Below are positions 1 to 7,706 of a DNA stretch of 64,000 nucleotides, piece by piece. The notes beneath the pieces are model-generated. The model was not told where the DNA came from and ran no database searches. It saw nothing but the letters and a program-made list of their open reading frames with translations. Every line of letters starts with the position of its first letter. Positions within the stretch are counted from its first letter, which is position 1. The DNA is taken from NCBI GenBank assembly GCA_036847185.1, contig DAIUAM010000004.1:1-64000 (forward strand). The letters run 5' to 3'. Source of the DNA: UBA4738 sp002413305 (lineage in GTDB: Bacteria > Actinomycetota > UBA4738). The position numbers and the translations under genes were made by a program.

Positions 1-8
1 GGCTCGGT

Positions 9-530
9 TCAGTGCATCAGTGACTGGCCGGTCTCCAACAGCGTCTTCAGGCCGCTGAGCACCCAGCTCCAGCCGCCGCCCGCGCCCTGATCCTCCATCC
101 CGCCGGACAGCACCAGGGCCAGCTTCGGCGCGCCCTCGAGGTCGTGGGTCACGGTGAGCTTGGTGACGCCGTCCCTGGTCTCTTCGATCTCGTAGGTGAG
201 ACGGGTGAAGCCCTCCGCGGCCAGCTCGTCGTCCATGAGCATGCGCCACGTCTGGACGAGCTTGCGGGGCGGGTCCACCTCGATGATCTCGCCGTCGACG
301 CCGACGTCCGGGACCTGGTAGCCGATCGACGCGCCTTCGGTCTTCATCTTCTGGCTGGTGAACCCGGTGTAGGCGCCGCCGGGCCGCAGGCCGTACTCGC
401 CCCGGCCGCCGTAGCCGTACCGCTCGGTCCACTCGGGCTTGGTGATCGCGTCCCAGATCGCCTGGGGCGAGGCCTTGATGTACACCCGGTAGACCTGAGT
501 GCCCACCGCCGTCTCCGTCGTCGTGCTCAT
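9..530 (-). CDS. SRPBCC/AHSA1-like domain protein
   Basis: A 173-residue protein of the SRPBCC (START-like, AHSA1) superfamily, a hydrophobic-cavity fold. The N-terminal strand and helix (YRVYIKASPQAIWDAITKPEW) and the late W-x-W segment followed by a C-terminal helix (GGGWSWVLSGLKTLLE) are typical. The ATG at 530 overlaps the stop of the upstream arsR-type gene in an ATGA, so I chose it over an upstream in-frame start that would run far into that gene. ArsR plus AHSA1 is a common two-gene operon in actinobacteria, in which the SRPBCC protein probably binds or modifies the signal sensed by the repressor. The ligand is unknown. Confidence 0.85.
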   Translation of the reverse strand: MSTTTETAVGTQVYRVYIKASPQAIWDAITKPEWTERYGYGGRGEYGLRPGGAYTGFTSQKMKTEGASIGYQVPDVGVDGEIIEVDPPRKLVQTWRMLMDDELAAEGFTRLTYEIEETRDGVTKLTVTHDLEGAPKLALVLSGGMEDQGAGGGWSWVLSGLKTLLETGQSLMH

Positions 531-850
531 GCCATCTCCTCCTCCAGCTCGTGCTTGAGCTCCGCGAGGGCCGACACCTGGCGCTCCCGGTACTTGTCGA
601 TCCACCGGTCGTGGATCAGCCAGATCGGCACGGGATTCAGGAAGTGCAGCTTCTCCCGGCCGGCCCTTCTGGTGACGACGAGACCCGCGTCTTCGAGCAC
701 CCGCAGGTGTTTCATCACCCCGAACCGCGTCATCTCCAGCTCGGACTCGAGCTCGGTCAGCGTGCGGCCGTCACGCGCGAAGAGCCGGTCGAGCAGGAAG
801 CGCCGCGTCGGGTCGGCGAGCGCCTTGAACACCCGGTCGTTGTCGTTCAT
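527..850 (-). CDS. ArsR-family winged-helix transcriptional regulator
   Basis: A 107-residue ArsR/SmtB-type regulator. It opens with the characteristic FKALADPTRRFLLDRL helix, followed by a winged-helix domain (recognition helix near TRFGVMKHLRVLEDAGLV, wing near TRRAGREKLHFLNP) and a C-terminal dimerisation helix. I see no cysteine metal site, so it belongs to the non-metal ArsR group paired with SRPBCC proteins. I chose the ATG at 850: the in-frame GTG at 880 lies inside a palindromic operator, and the ATG sits 7 nt from a TATCCT box, suggesting a leaderless mRNA. It probably represses its own operon. It is coupled to the downstream SRPBCC gene by an ATGA overlap. Confidence 0.88.
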   Translation of the reverse strand: MNDNDRVFKALADPTRRFLLDRLFARDGRTLTELESELEMTRFGVMKHLRVLEDAGLVVTRRAGREKLHFLNPVPIWLIHDRWIDKYRERQVSALAELKHELEEEMA

Positions 851-857
851 GCGGCCC

Positions 858-880
858 AGGATAGGTGACCGAACGGTCAC
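858..880 (-). promoter_or_regulatory. Promoter -10 and palindromic operator of the arsR operon
   Basis: GTGACCG-AA-CGGTCAC at 865-880 is a perfect inverted repeat (7-bp arms, 2-nt centre). Immediately downstream on the minus strand is TATCCT (863 to 858), a plausible -10 box 7 nt before the arsR ATG. The palindrome lies in the -10/-35 spacer, where a bound dimer would block RNA polymerase. Autorepression is inferred. Confidence 0.6.
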
Positions 881-958
881 ATGTCAAATCGAGCGAGCCG
901 AGGGGCACGGACCGCAGGCACAGACGAGCGCCCGGAGGAACCGCGCGCCGGACCTGTC

Positions 959-1017
959 GGCCGATATAGGCTCAGCCTCGACAGCGATGGCTCCGGGGCA
1001 CGGCGCAGATATCGGCC
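959..1017. repeat. Spaced 9-bp inverted repeat
   Basis: GGCCGATAT (959-967) and ATATCGGCC (1009-1017) are exact inverted copies separated by 41 nt, in the 245-bp gap between the divergent arsR and DUF1918 genes. It could be a long-loop RNA stem or two operator half-sites. I see no gene in the gap. Confidence 0.4.
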
Positions 1018-1095
1018 CTGGGCGGCGCGTCGCGACCGGGTGGCAGAGGTCATCCGGCGCCCATGGACGATGTCGCGGGAAGGAAGGAGATTCTC

Positions 1096-1518
1096 ATGGC
1101 CAGAAAGGGCGATCGGATCGTCGTCAAAGCGCAGCGAGTTGGCGGGTCGCTCCGCGAGGGGGAGATAGTCGAGGTGGTCGAGCGGGAACTTCGAGTCCAG
1201 TACCGGGTCCGATGGAGCGACGGACACGAGAGCCTGTTTGCTCCAGCTCCGGGGACGGCAACGATCGAGTCAGCCCGAGCTCGTGCGAAGACCAGCTCCC
1301 GACGGACCGCGCCCAAGAAGCCGACCACCAAGGCATCGATGGCCAAGAGCCCGAGGCCTACGAAGCCAGCATCGAAGGCGGCTTCCGCGAAAACGGCCAC
1401 CGCCAAGAAGGCGACCACCGGCAAGTCGACGGCCAGGTCGTCAGCGGGCAAGAGGTCGACGGCGACGAAGGGTGCAACCAAGAAGGCTGCAGCGCGAGGG
1501 CGGACGGGTAGCCGATAG
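1096..1518 (+). CDS. DUF1918 domain protein with histone H1-like lysine/alanine-rich tail
   Basis: A 140-residue protein in two parts. Residues 1-52 form a DUF1918 domain, a small SH3-like beta barrel (MARKGDRIVV, then REGEIVEVV and YRVRWSDGHESLFAP). Residues about 60-140 are low complexity, made almost entirely of Lys, Ala, Ser, Thr, Arg and Pro with repeated AKK/AxK units, as in histone H1 tails and the C-terminal tails of actinobacterial nucleoid proteins. I chose the ATG at 1096, which has a good Shine-Dalgarno (AAGGAGA) about 6 nt upstream, over the ATG at 1063. The tail suggests DNA or RNA binding; the role of DUF1918 is not established. The gene stands alone. Confidence 0.8.
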   Translation: MARKGDRIVVKAQRVGGSLREGEIVEVVERELRVQYRVRWSDGHESLFAPAPGTATIESARARAKTSSRRTAPKKPTTKASMAKSPRPTKPASKAASAKTATAKKATTGKSTARSSAGKRSTATKGATKKAAARGRTGSR

Positions 1519-1580
1519 CCGGATCGCGGCAACTTTTCGTTTCGCCGGGCTCACCACGCAGGATGACTTCAGCGACGCCC

Positions 1581-1626
1581 CTGCGGCGTTTCGATTCCCT
1601 TGTCTGTCTCCCGCGATGTTGTTTGA
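1581..1626. repeat. Diverged intergenic repeat, copy A
   Basis: This stretch starts with CTGCGGCGTTTCG and ends with GTTGTTTGA. A similar block occurs at 3558-3604 with the same 13-nt start, the same 9-nt end and a partly matching middle. Further downstream both copies are followed by CCGCC(T/C)GCCCTCTA. It is less GC-rich than surrounding coding DNA. Its nature is unknown. Confidence 0.35.
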
Positions 1627-1706
1627 GGGCCTAAGAGAAGGGCGGGGTCGGAACCGGACATTTTCGACAGGTCGCCCGCCTGCCCTCTACTCACCAGGGA
1701 AACGCC

Positions 1707-2174
1707 TTATCCGCGAGACGGCTGGAGCATCCCCTGGACCTCGCCGCGCTCAAGTGCAGCCCGACCACGTCGAGTCGCTGCCCAGTCCAGGTAGCCCATA
1801 TCCGTGTGTAGCTGGCAGCGGACAAGTGATGCATGCTCCAACTCTTGAAGGCCTTCGGCGACCAGCTTCGCGATCCGCCCCCGAAGCATCAAGTCCTCGG
1901 ACGTCAGTTCCGGGGACCGTGAGTCCCAGTCCGGCGCGAAGTGGTAGGAGATGTCATTGGCGGTCGGACCAGAGTTGAAGTTCGCCTGTCCTAGCGTGAT
2001 GGAATCGTCGTCCGCACCTGGGCCGTCCGGGCCGAACCCCTTGACCATTACCTCCGTTGCCAAGTCGACCGGCGAAAGCGCGCTGAGACGGTCAAACTCG
2101 GCCAACGTAGCCCGGCGCCACTGCTCGAACCCCTCATCGTTCTCCTCGTCCTTGTGGCCAAATATCGGGGACAT
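1707..2174 (-). CDS. Hypothetical protein
   Basis: A 155-residue acidic soluble protein I cannot assign. It has no signal peptide or membrane segment. The N-terminus is charged (EENDEGFEQWRR), the centre is Asp/Gly-rich (GPDGPGADDDSITLGQ), and the C-terminal third is helical (RGRIAKLVAEGLQELEHASLV) with a lone Cys and a WAATRRGRAALERG segment resembling the tail of winged-helix or immunity-type small proteins. The ATG start has GGAGGT about 5 nt upstream, which supports a real gene. It is monocistronic, and its base composition is slightly less GC-rich than neighbouring housekeeping genes, so recent acquisition is possible. Confidence 0.6.
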   Translation of the reverse strand: MSPIFGHKDEENDEGFEQWRRATLAEFDRLSALSPVDLATEVMVKGFGPDGPGADDDSITLGQANFNSGPTANDISYHFAPDWDSRSPELTSEDLMLRGRIAKLVAEGLQELEHASLVRCQLHTDMGYLDWAATRRGRAALERGEVQGMLQPSRG

Positions 2175-2351
2175 GCAACCTCCAAGCTATCCCCGCGCCG
2201 ACTGCGCGGAACGGGATCGTTGAAGTCCGGCGGTGATCCCGGCCCTCTCATGCTGCCTGCTCATCGTACTCCGAGCCCCTGACGGTTCCCGTGCGCCCCC
2301 CGCTGTCCGGTTTCATCCGGCAGTTCTTAGGGTCCGCTAGGCTCACGCACC

Positions 2352-2663
2352 ATGAGAGGAGAGGCTGACGTGGTGATCAAGGCGATCGTCGAGCTCCAGG
2401 CCAAACCAGGTAGGCGGGCAGAGCTCAAGAGTCTGCTTGAGAATATGGTGGCGCAACAGGGACCTGGCCAGCTCGGCTTCCTGGGTAGCACGCGCTACGA
2501 GGTGCTTGAAGACCCCGACATGCTGATTGAGATCGCCGATTGGGAGTCGGCTGAGGCGCGGGCGGCGCACATGCAGGAGAGTGCTGCGACCGGCGCCTAC
2601 GCGCCCCTGTTGGAGATGTTGGCCGCGCCATTCAGGGTCACGGTCATCAAGCAGTTGCCCTGA
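2352..2663 (+). CDS. ABM-domain (antibiotic biosynthesis monooxygenase-like) protein
   Basis: A 103-residue dimeric alpha/beta ferredoxin-like protein of the ABM family. The order is strand (KAIVELQAKPGRRAELKSLL), then GxxGFLGSTRYEVLEDPDMLIEIADWES, then the HMQESAATGAYAPLLEML helix and the final strand FRVTVIKQL. ABM proteins are quinol or polyketide monooxygenases or haem-degrading enzymes, and this small form has no predictable substrate. The ATG at 2352 has no Shine-Dalgarno. The in-frame GTGs at 2370 and 2373 follow GAGAGGAGAGG and may be the true start, giving about 96 residues. The gene converges with the SnoaL-like gene. Confidence 0.72.
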   Translation: MRGEADVVIKAIVELQAKPGRRAELKSLLENMVAQQGPGQLGFLGSTRYEVLEDPDMLIEIADWESAEARAAHMQESAATGAYAPLLEMLAAPFRVTVIKQLP

Positions 2664-2697
2664 GAATGGTCGTGGCGTAGCAGGCAACTCAGTCGAC

Positions 2698-3084
2698 TTA
2701 CCCAGTACCGGCCATCAGATCGCCAAGGGCCTGCATCAGATCCGGCGTGGTGATCGGATCGTCCTCCTCGATCCTGCCCTCGGCGAGCCGGTAGTAGGTC
2801 ATACCCCGCACCGAGATCACCTTCCCGGTCGGGTCGGTCATCTCGGAGGTGAACCGAGCCACCACCGCGTCTCCTTCGGCGACCAAGTCCTCGATATCGA
2901 ACCGTCGTCCGGGGAGGGCAGTCGACAGTCCAGGGAGCATGGCCTTGAAGGCCGCGAGGTCGGTCCCCATCGCACGGTTCACGTAGTTCGGCGCCAGCAA
3001 TTCGTCGACCACGTCGACATTGCCACCGGCCAGCACTTCGGTGATGAACCGACGGACGACGGCCTTGTTCTGATCTGTGGACAC
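2698..3084 (-). CDS. SnoaL-like ester cyclase family protein
   Basis: A 128-residue NTF2-fold protein of the SnoaL-like ester cyclase group. Typical segments are NKAVVRRFITEVLAGGNVDVVDELLAPNYVNR near the N-terminus, then GLSTALPGRRFDIEDLVAEGDAVVARF and the closing YYRLAEGRIEEDD. Such proteins are small cytoplasmic hydratase- or isomerase-like enzymes, and nothing here identifies the substrate. The GTG start is preceded by GGAGGCTCCGGC, a good ribosome binding site. No operon partner is visible, as the neighbours are convergent on one side and a long intergenic stretch on the other. Confidence 0.75.
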   Translation of the reverse strand: MSTDQNKAVVRRFITEVLAGGNVDVVDELLAPNYVNRAMGTDLAAFKAMLPGLSTALPGRRFDIEDLVAEGDAVVARFTSEMTDPTGKVISVRGMTYYRLAEGRIEEDDPITTPDLMQALGDLMAGTG

Positions 3085-3600
3085 GCCGGAGCCTCCTTCC
3101 GTGACAGATCGACCCGTTCAGCATAAGGCCACCTCCCTTGCGTACGCCAGGAGGTAACGGGGAGCGTCCCCTAGGACGAGCCCACTCGTCGCACCGCCCA
3201 GCCTGAAGCCTGTCTCGTTCCGGATGTCGGGGCTAGCGCCGACTGACGGTCTTCGGAGTGCTAGTCGCTCTCAGACGGTTGGCTGGCAATGGGTGTGGAT
3301 CCGAAACGCCGCAGGGCGGAGACCTCGTACCGCGAAGGCGTCGAAGTGTGGAGCGGGAGCGGGCCGACGCCCGGAAGACCAGGCGGGTGTCTGTCTCCCG
3401 ACCTCCACGAGAGTGGCTACAGAACTCTTGCCGCAGTCTGCGCCGCCCCGATATCCACCCTCGACCGCCACGGCCTCCCCCGCGTCGATGCCGATGCCGA
3501 CCGGAGCGGGAGCGACGGGTCGCAATGAGGCCCAGAGCTCCGCGAGCGGCCTCTTCGCTGCGGCGTTTCGGATTCACTATCTGTTCTCCCCACACGTTGT
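3085..3600. other. Gene-poor intergenic region with small hairpins
   Basis: About 515 bp without a convincing gene. Open frames exist on both strands, but their translations are Arg/Pro-rich, lack ribosome binding sites and match no family I know. Near 3131-3155 ACCTCC pairs with GGAGGT around a GCGTACGC palindrome, and at 3159-3171 GGGGA pairs with TCCCC around GCG. The right end contains copy B of the diverged repeat. Confidence 0.5.
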
Positions 3601-3604
3601 TTGA
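3558..3604. repeat. Diverged intergenic repeat, copy B
   Basis: Matches copy A at 1581-1626: identical first 13 nt and last 9 nt, with a diverged middle. Its last bases run into the -35 element of the purN promoter, so the shared part may be regulatory DNA rather than a mobile repeat. Confidence 0.35.
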
Positions 3605-3630
3605 CACTGCCTCCGCCCGCCCTCTAGGTT
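3601..3630 (+). promoter_or_regulatory. Sigma70-type promoter of the purN-purH operon
   Basis: TTGACA (3601-3606) and TAGGTT (3625-3630) are separated by 18 nt. The likely transcription start falls near 3637-3641, at or within a few bases of the GTG chosen for purN, so the mRNA is probably leaderless. Confidence 0.6.
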
Positions 3631-3640
3631 GAGGGCTCTC

Positions 3641-4270
3641 GTGGATGCGCGGATCGCAGTGCTCGCCTCGGGCGCCGGGACGAACCTCCAGGCGCTCCTG
3701 GATGATCCGCACGTCGGACCCTGGATCGCCCTGGTGGTCTCCGACAAGGCGAACGCCGGCGCCCCCGGGCGCGCGCGCGTCCGGGGCATCAAGGCCGTCT
3801 CGCTCGAGCCCGCGCACTACCCGACGCGGCAAGAGCATGACCGGCACCTGGCCGCACTCCTCGAGGAGGAGGCCATCGAGTTCGTCCTGCTGGCCGGGTA
3901 TATGCGGATCCTCGGGCCGGCCGTCGTCCGGGCCTTCCAGGACCGTATCCTCAACGTCCACCCCTCGCTCCTCCCGGCCTTCCCCGGCGGACACGCCATC
4001 CGGGACGCCTTGGAGTGGGGCGCGAAGGTCACTGGCTGCACGGTCCACCTGGTCGACGAGGAGGTCGACCACGGGCCGATCGTCCTCCAGGAGCCCCTGC
4101 CCATCCTCCCCGGTGATACGGAGGACAGTCTCCACGGCCGTATCCAACAGGTCGAACACCGCCTGTACCCTCGCGCGGCCCGTCTGCTGGTCGAGGGGCG
4201 GCTGAAGTTCGAGGACCGCCGGGTCCATATCCTGGACGAAGCCACCGAATTCGAGGACGTCATCACGTGA
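3641..4270 (+). CDS. purN: Phosphoribosylglycinamide formyltransferase
   Basis: GAR transformylase, third step of de novo purine synthesis, transferring formyl from 10-formyl-THF to GAR. The 209-residue length fits the family. The phosphate loop is VLASGAGTNLQAL (residues 7-19). The catalytic triad is present: Asn105 and His107 in NVHPSLLPAF, and Asp143 in EEVDHGPIV. The GTG at 3641 is preferred over the TTG at 3629, because it lies 10 nt from the -10 box and keeps the usual short N-terminus. The gene overlaps purH by 4 bp (GTGA), and folD follows, supplying its cofactor. Confidence 0.95.
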   Translation: MDARIAVLASGAGTNLQALLDDPHVGPWIALVVSDKANAGAPGRARVRGIKAVSLEPAHYPTRQEHDRHLAALLEEEAIEFVLLAGYMRILGPAVVRAFQDRILNVHPSLLPAFPGGHAIRDALEWGAKVTGCTVHLVDEEVDHGPIVLQEPLPILPGDTEDSLHGRIQQVEHRLYPRAARLLVEGRLKFEDRRVHILDEATEFEDVIT

Positions 4271-5832
4271 CCGAGGTTGTGCTGGTCGTTCGACGCGCGC
4301 TGATCTCGGTCGCCGACAAGTCCGGGCTGGTGGAGTTCGGCCGGGCGCTCGAACAGCGGGGAGTGGCGCTGGTCTCGTCCGGGACGACGGCGTCGGTGCT
4401 CCGGGAGGCGGGCGTGGCCGTCACCCCGGTCTCCGACGTCACCGGGTTCCCGGAGATGCTCGAGGGCCGGGTCAAGACCCTGCACCCCCGGATCCACGGC
4501 GGCATCCTGGCCGACAAGCGCAAGCCCGACCATCTCGCCCAGCTCGAGCAGCAGGGGATCGAACCGTTCGACCTGGTCGTGGCGAACCTCTATCCGTTCC
4601 GGGAGGCCGTCGCCGCCGGGGCGGCGTTCGACGACGTGATCGAGCAGATCGACATCGGTGGCCCGGCCCTGGTCCGGGCGGCGGCCAAGAACTTCCAGTC
4701 GATCGGCGTGGTGGTCAGCCCGGCCGCGTACGACGAACTCCTGAACGAGCTGGACGCGAACGGGGGTCTCAGCCGCGAGTCCCGGTTCCGGCTGGCCAGC
4801 GAAGCGTTCGAGCACACGGCGAGCTACGACCGGGCGATCGGGGACTGGTTCGCGCAGCAGGGCGCCAGGGAGCCGGCGGGGGAGGAGCTGCCCGAACGCC
4901 TGGTCACGCGGTTCGACCGGGTCTCCTCGCTCCGGTACGGCGAGAACCCGCACCAGCGCGGCGCCCTGTACGCGGCCGAGGGCACGGATGGACCGCTGGG
5001 GGGCGCCGAGGTGCTGCAGGGCAAGGAGATGTCGTTCAACAACTGGCTCGACGCCGAAGCGGCCCGGGCGGTGGCGGCGCTCTTCGCCGGCGACGAGCGG
5101 CCGGCGGCCGTGATCGTCAAGCACCACAACCCGTGCGGGGTCGCCTTGGCGAACACGCTGGCCGAGGCCTACGAGCGGGCGCTGGAGGGCGACAAGGTCA
5201 GCGCGTTCGGGGGCATCGTGGCCTTCAACCGCGAGGTGGACGAGGCAGCCGCCGAGGCGATGGCCCCGGTGTTCACCGAGGTGGTCGTGGCGCCGGCCTA
5301 CATGCGGCAGGCCCTGGCCGCGTTCGCCCGGAAGCAGAACCTGCGGGTGCTGCGCGCGCCACTCCCGGCCCCCGGAGGCCTCGAGATCCGGCCGGTCGAC
5401 GGGGGCGCCCTGGTCCAGGACATTGACGGCATCATGGAGAGTGCGGGTGACATGAAGGTGGTGACCTCCGCGCAGCCCACGCCCGAGCAGTGGGAGGACC
5501 TGCTGTTCGCCTGGAAGGTGGCCTCCCGGACGAAGTCGAACGCCATCGTCCTGGCCCGGGACCTGGCCACCGTCGGGGTCGGGGCCGGGCAGATGAACCG
5601 GGTCAACTCGGTCGGCCTGGCCACCCGGGCGGCGGGGGACCGGGCGAAGGGTTCGTCCCTTGCCTCGGACGCCTTCTTCCCGTTCCGGGACGGCGTGGAC
5701 GCCGCGGGGGAGGCGGGCGTCGCCGCCATCATCCAGCCCGGTGGCAGCGTTCGGGACGACGAGTCGATCGCCGCGGCCGAGGAGCACGGCATGGCCATGG
5801 TCCTCACCAGCCGGCGCCACTTCCGGCACTGA
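4267..5832 (+). CDS. purH: Bifunctional AICAR transformylase/IMP cyclohydrolase
   Basis: Catalyses the last two steps of IMP synthesis. The 521 residues match the family length. The N-terminal MGS-like cyclohydrolase domain (about 1-150) starts ALISVADKSGLVEF and contains TLHPRIHGGIL. The C-terminal transformylase domain carries RYGENPHQ near residue 222, the Lys-His pair in IVKHHNPCG near 285, and the GAGQMNRVNS segment near 440. The GTG start overlaps the purN stop by 4 bp, indicating translational coupling. A start at the GTG 12 nt further in is also possible. It is expressed with purN, and folD follows after 48 bp with its own promoter. Confidence 0.96.
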   Translation: MTEVVLVVRRALISVADKSGLVEFGRALEQRGVALVSSGTTASVLREAGVAVTPVSDVTGFPEMLEGRVKTLHPRIHGGILADKRKPDHLAQLEQQGIEPFDLVVANLYPFREAVAAGAAFDDVIEQIDIGGPALVRAAAKNFQSIGVVVSPAAYDELLNELDANGGLSRESRFRLASEAFEHTASYDRAIGDWFAQQGAREPAGEELPERLVTRFDRVSSLRYGENPHQRGALYAAEGTDGPLGGAEVLQGKEMSFNNWLDAEAARAVAALFAGDERPAAVIVKHHNPCGVALANTLAEAYERALEGDKVSAFGGIVAFNREVDEAAAEAMAPVFTEVVVAPAYMRQALAAFARKQNLRVLRAPLPAPGGLEIRPVDGGALVQDIDGIMESAGDMKVVTSAQPTPEQWEDLLFAWKVASRTKSNAIVLARDLATVGVGAGQMNRVNSVGLATRAAGDRAKGSSLASDAFFPFRDGVDAAGEAGVAAIIQPGGSVRDDESIAAAEEHGMAMVLTSRRHFRH

Positions 5833-5880
5833 TCGCTCCGGACAGCCGGGCTCCCCGAACCCGGTAGGGTAGACGTCCAG

Positions 5881-6768
5881 ATGAGCGCGACCATCATCGC
5901 CGGGAAGAAGATCGCGGCCGAGGTCCGGGCCGAGGTCGCGGAACGGGTCGCGGCGCTGCGCGAGCGGGGAGTGACGCCGGGCTTCGTCGACCTGCTGATC
6001 GGCGAGGACTCGGCGTCGGCCCTGTACGTCGGGATGAAGAACAAGGCGTCCACCGAGGCCGGCATGCGCGCGTTCGACCACACCCTGCCCGCCACCGCGA
6101 CCCGGGAAGAGGCGCTGGGCATCATCGAACGGCTGAACGCCGATCCGGGCGTGCACGGGGTGATCGTCCAGAGCCCGCTCCCGGCTGGGTCGCCGATCGA
6201 CATCTTCGAGCTGCAGCACGCCCTCGCGCCCGAGAAGGACGTCGACGGGCTGCACCCCGAGAATCAGGGCCTGCTGGCCATGGGCCGGCCGCGGTTCGTG
6301 CCCGCAACGCCCGCGGGCGTGATCGAGCTGCTCCACCGGTCCGGCATCGACGTCGAAGGCCGGCGGGTGGTCGTGGTGGGGCGTTCGAACCTGGTCGGGC
6401 GGCCGCTCTCGATCCTGCTGTCCCAGAAGGGGCCGGGCCTGAACGCGACCGTCACGCTCTGCCACACGGGCACCAGGGACCTGGCCCTGGAGACCCGCCG
6501 GGCCGACATCCTGATCGTGGCGGCCGGCGCGGCGAGGTCGATCACCGCCGACATGGTCTCCCCGGGCGCCACCGTGATCGACGTCGGGACGAACCGCGAC
6601 GAGAACGGCAAGCTGGTCGGCGATGTCGATTTCGACCAGGTCTCGAAGGTGGCCGGGGCCATCACGCCGGTCCCCGGCGGGGTGGGGCCGATGACGGTGG
6701 CCATGCTCCTGGCGAACACGGTGACGGCGGCCGAACGCCTCGCCGGCCGGAACGACCCCGCCGGATGA
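5881..6768 (+). CDS. folD: Methylenetetrahydrofolate dehydrogenase/cyclohydrolase
   Basis: Bifunctional FolD interconverting 5,10-methylene-THF and 10-formyl-THF. The 295 residues fit the family. The substrate domain has the catalytic lysine in LYVGMKNKAS, the Gln in VIVQSPLP and the KDVDGLHPEN loop. The Rossmann NADP site is VVVGRSNLVGRPLSILL (about 160-177), and the C-terminal signature is PVPGGVGPMTVAMLL. A TAGGGT box at 5865-5870 lies 10 nt before the ATG with no good Shine-Dalgarno, consistent with a leaderless transcript. It overlaps metF by an ATGA. With purN and purH this forms a one-carbon/purine block. Confidence 0.96.
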   Translation: MSATIIAGKKIAAEVRAEVAERVAALRERGVTPGFVDLLIGEDSASALYVGMKNKASTEAGMRAFDHTLPATATREEALGIIERLNADPGVHGVIVQSPLPAGSPIDIFELQHALAPEKDVDGLHPENQGLLAMGRPRFVPATPAGVIELLHRSGIDVEGRRVVVVGRSNLVGRPLSILLSQKGPGLNATVTLCHTGTRDLALETRRADILIVAAGAARSITADMVSPGATVIDVGTNRDENGKLVGDVDFDQVSKVAGAITPVPGGVGPMTVAMLLANTVTAAERLAGRNDPAG

Positions 6769-7706
6769 CCCTGCGCTCGGAGAGCCGGCTCGAACGCCTG
6801 CTCCACGAGGGCATCTTCTGCGTGACCTCGGAAGTGGTCCCGCCGCGGTCGGCGAACGGCGCGCCGGTCACCGAACAGGCCCGCGGGCTGGTCGGCTACG
6901 CGGACGCGGCGAACATCACGGACAACCCGACCGCGTCGGCGCACATGTCGGCGATCGCCGCCGCGCACATGGTCGCTGCCGCCGGGCTGGAACCGACGGT
7001 GCAGGTCACCACCCGCGACCGCAACCGGCTGGGCCTGACCGCGGACCTGCTCGGCGGGTGGGCGCTGGGGGCCCGCAACGTGCTGTGCCTGTCCGGCGAC
7101 CCTCCCCGCATCGGCGATCACCCCGACGCGAGGGGCGTCTTCGACATCGACGTCATGCGGCTGATCGGCCTGGTGGCCGGCCTGCGGGACCGGGGCGAGC
7201 TGCTGTCCGGGAAGACGATCGCCGACCCGCCGCGCTTCTTCGTCGGGGTGGCCGACGTGCCGCTGGCCCCGGGTTACGACATCGCCCGGCTCGAACGGAA
7301 GGCCGACGCCGGGGCCGACTTCGTCCAGACGCAGATCGTGTTCGACACCGATGCGTTCGACGCGTGGGCCGAGCTGGCGCGAGGGCGGGGGATCCCGGAG
7401 CGGATGTTCGTCCTGGCGGGGGTGGCGGTGCCGCGGGGGCCGCGGAGCGCGCAGTACATGCGCGAGCACCTCCCGGGTGTCGTGGTCCCCGATCGATTGA
7501 TGGACCGCCTCGAGGAAGCGGGACCGGATGAGGCCGAGGCCGAAGGCGTGCGGGCCACGGTCGAGGTGGTCGCGAAGTTGAAGACGACCCCCGGCATCGC
7601 CGGCATCCACGTCATGGGGCTCGGGCGGATGGAGCCGGTCCGGAGGGTGATCGAAGCCTCAGGCCTGCTGCCCAGGCCGGTCGCGGTCTCAAGCGTCGCC
7701 GGCTAG
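6765..7706 (+). CDS. metF: Methylenetetrahydrofolate reductase family protein
   Basis: A 313-residue TIM-barrel MTHFR-family protein, reducing 5,10-methylene-THF to 5-methyl-THF for methionine synthesis. Supporting segments are the N-terminal CVTSEVVPPRSANG (catalytic-Glu strand), ANITDNPTASAHMS, NVLCLSGDPPRIGDHP near residue 105, and GADFVQTQIVFD near 185. The start overlaps the folD stop in an ATGA, so the two are co-translated. It is the divergent actinobacterial type rather than E. coli-like, and the electron donor (FAD/NADH or F420-related) cannot be read from the sequence. Its last 4 bp overlap the convergent CBS-domain gene. Confidence 0.88.
   Translation: MTLRSESRLERLLHEGIFCVTSEVVPPRSANGAPVTEQARGLVGYADAANITDNPTASAHMSAIAAAHMVAAAGLEPTVQVTTRDRNRLGLTADLLGGWALGARNVLCLSGDPPRIGDHPDARGVFDIDVMRLIGLVAGLRDRGELLSGKTIADPPRFFVGVADVPLAPGYDIARLERKADAGADFVQTQIVFDTDAFDAWAELARGRGIPERMFVLAGVAVPRGPRSAQYMREHLPGVVVPDRLMDRLEEAGPDEAEAEGVRATVEVVAKLKTTPGIAGIHVMGLGRMEPVRRVIEASGLLPRPVAVSSVAG

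Noticed and set aside
3233..3632. Overlapping short open frames on both strands in the 3.1-3.6 kb gap
   Set aside because: Translations are Arg/Pro/Ser-rich without domains or ribosome binding sites. I treat the region as non-coding, although a decayed gene cannot be excluded.
3817..6465. A very long open frame on the minus strand opposite purN, purH and folD
   Set aside because: It lies antisense to three well-supported genes, has an Arg/Gly/Val/Asp-biased translation typical of high-GC shadow frames, no family resemblance and no ribosome binding site.
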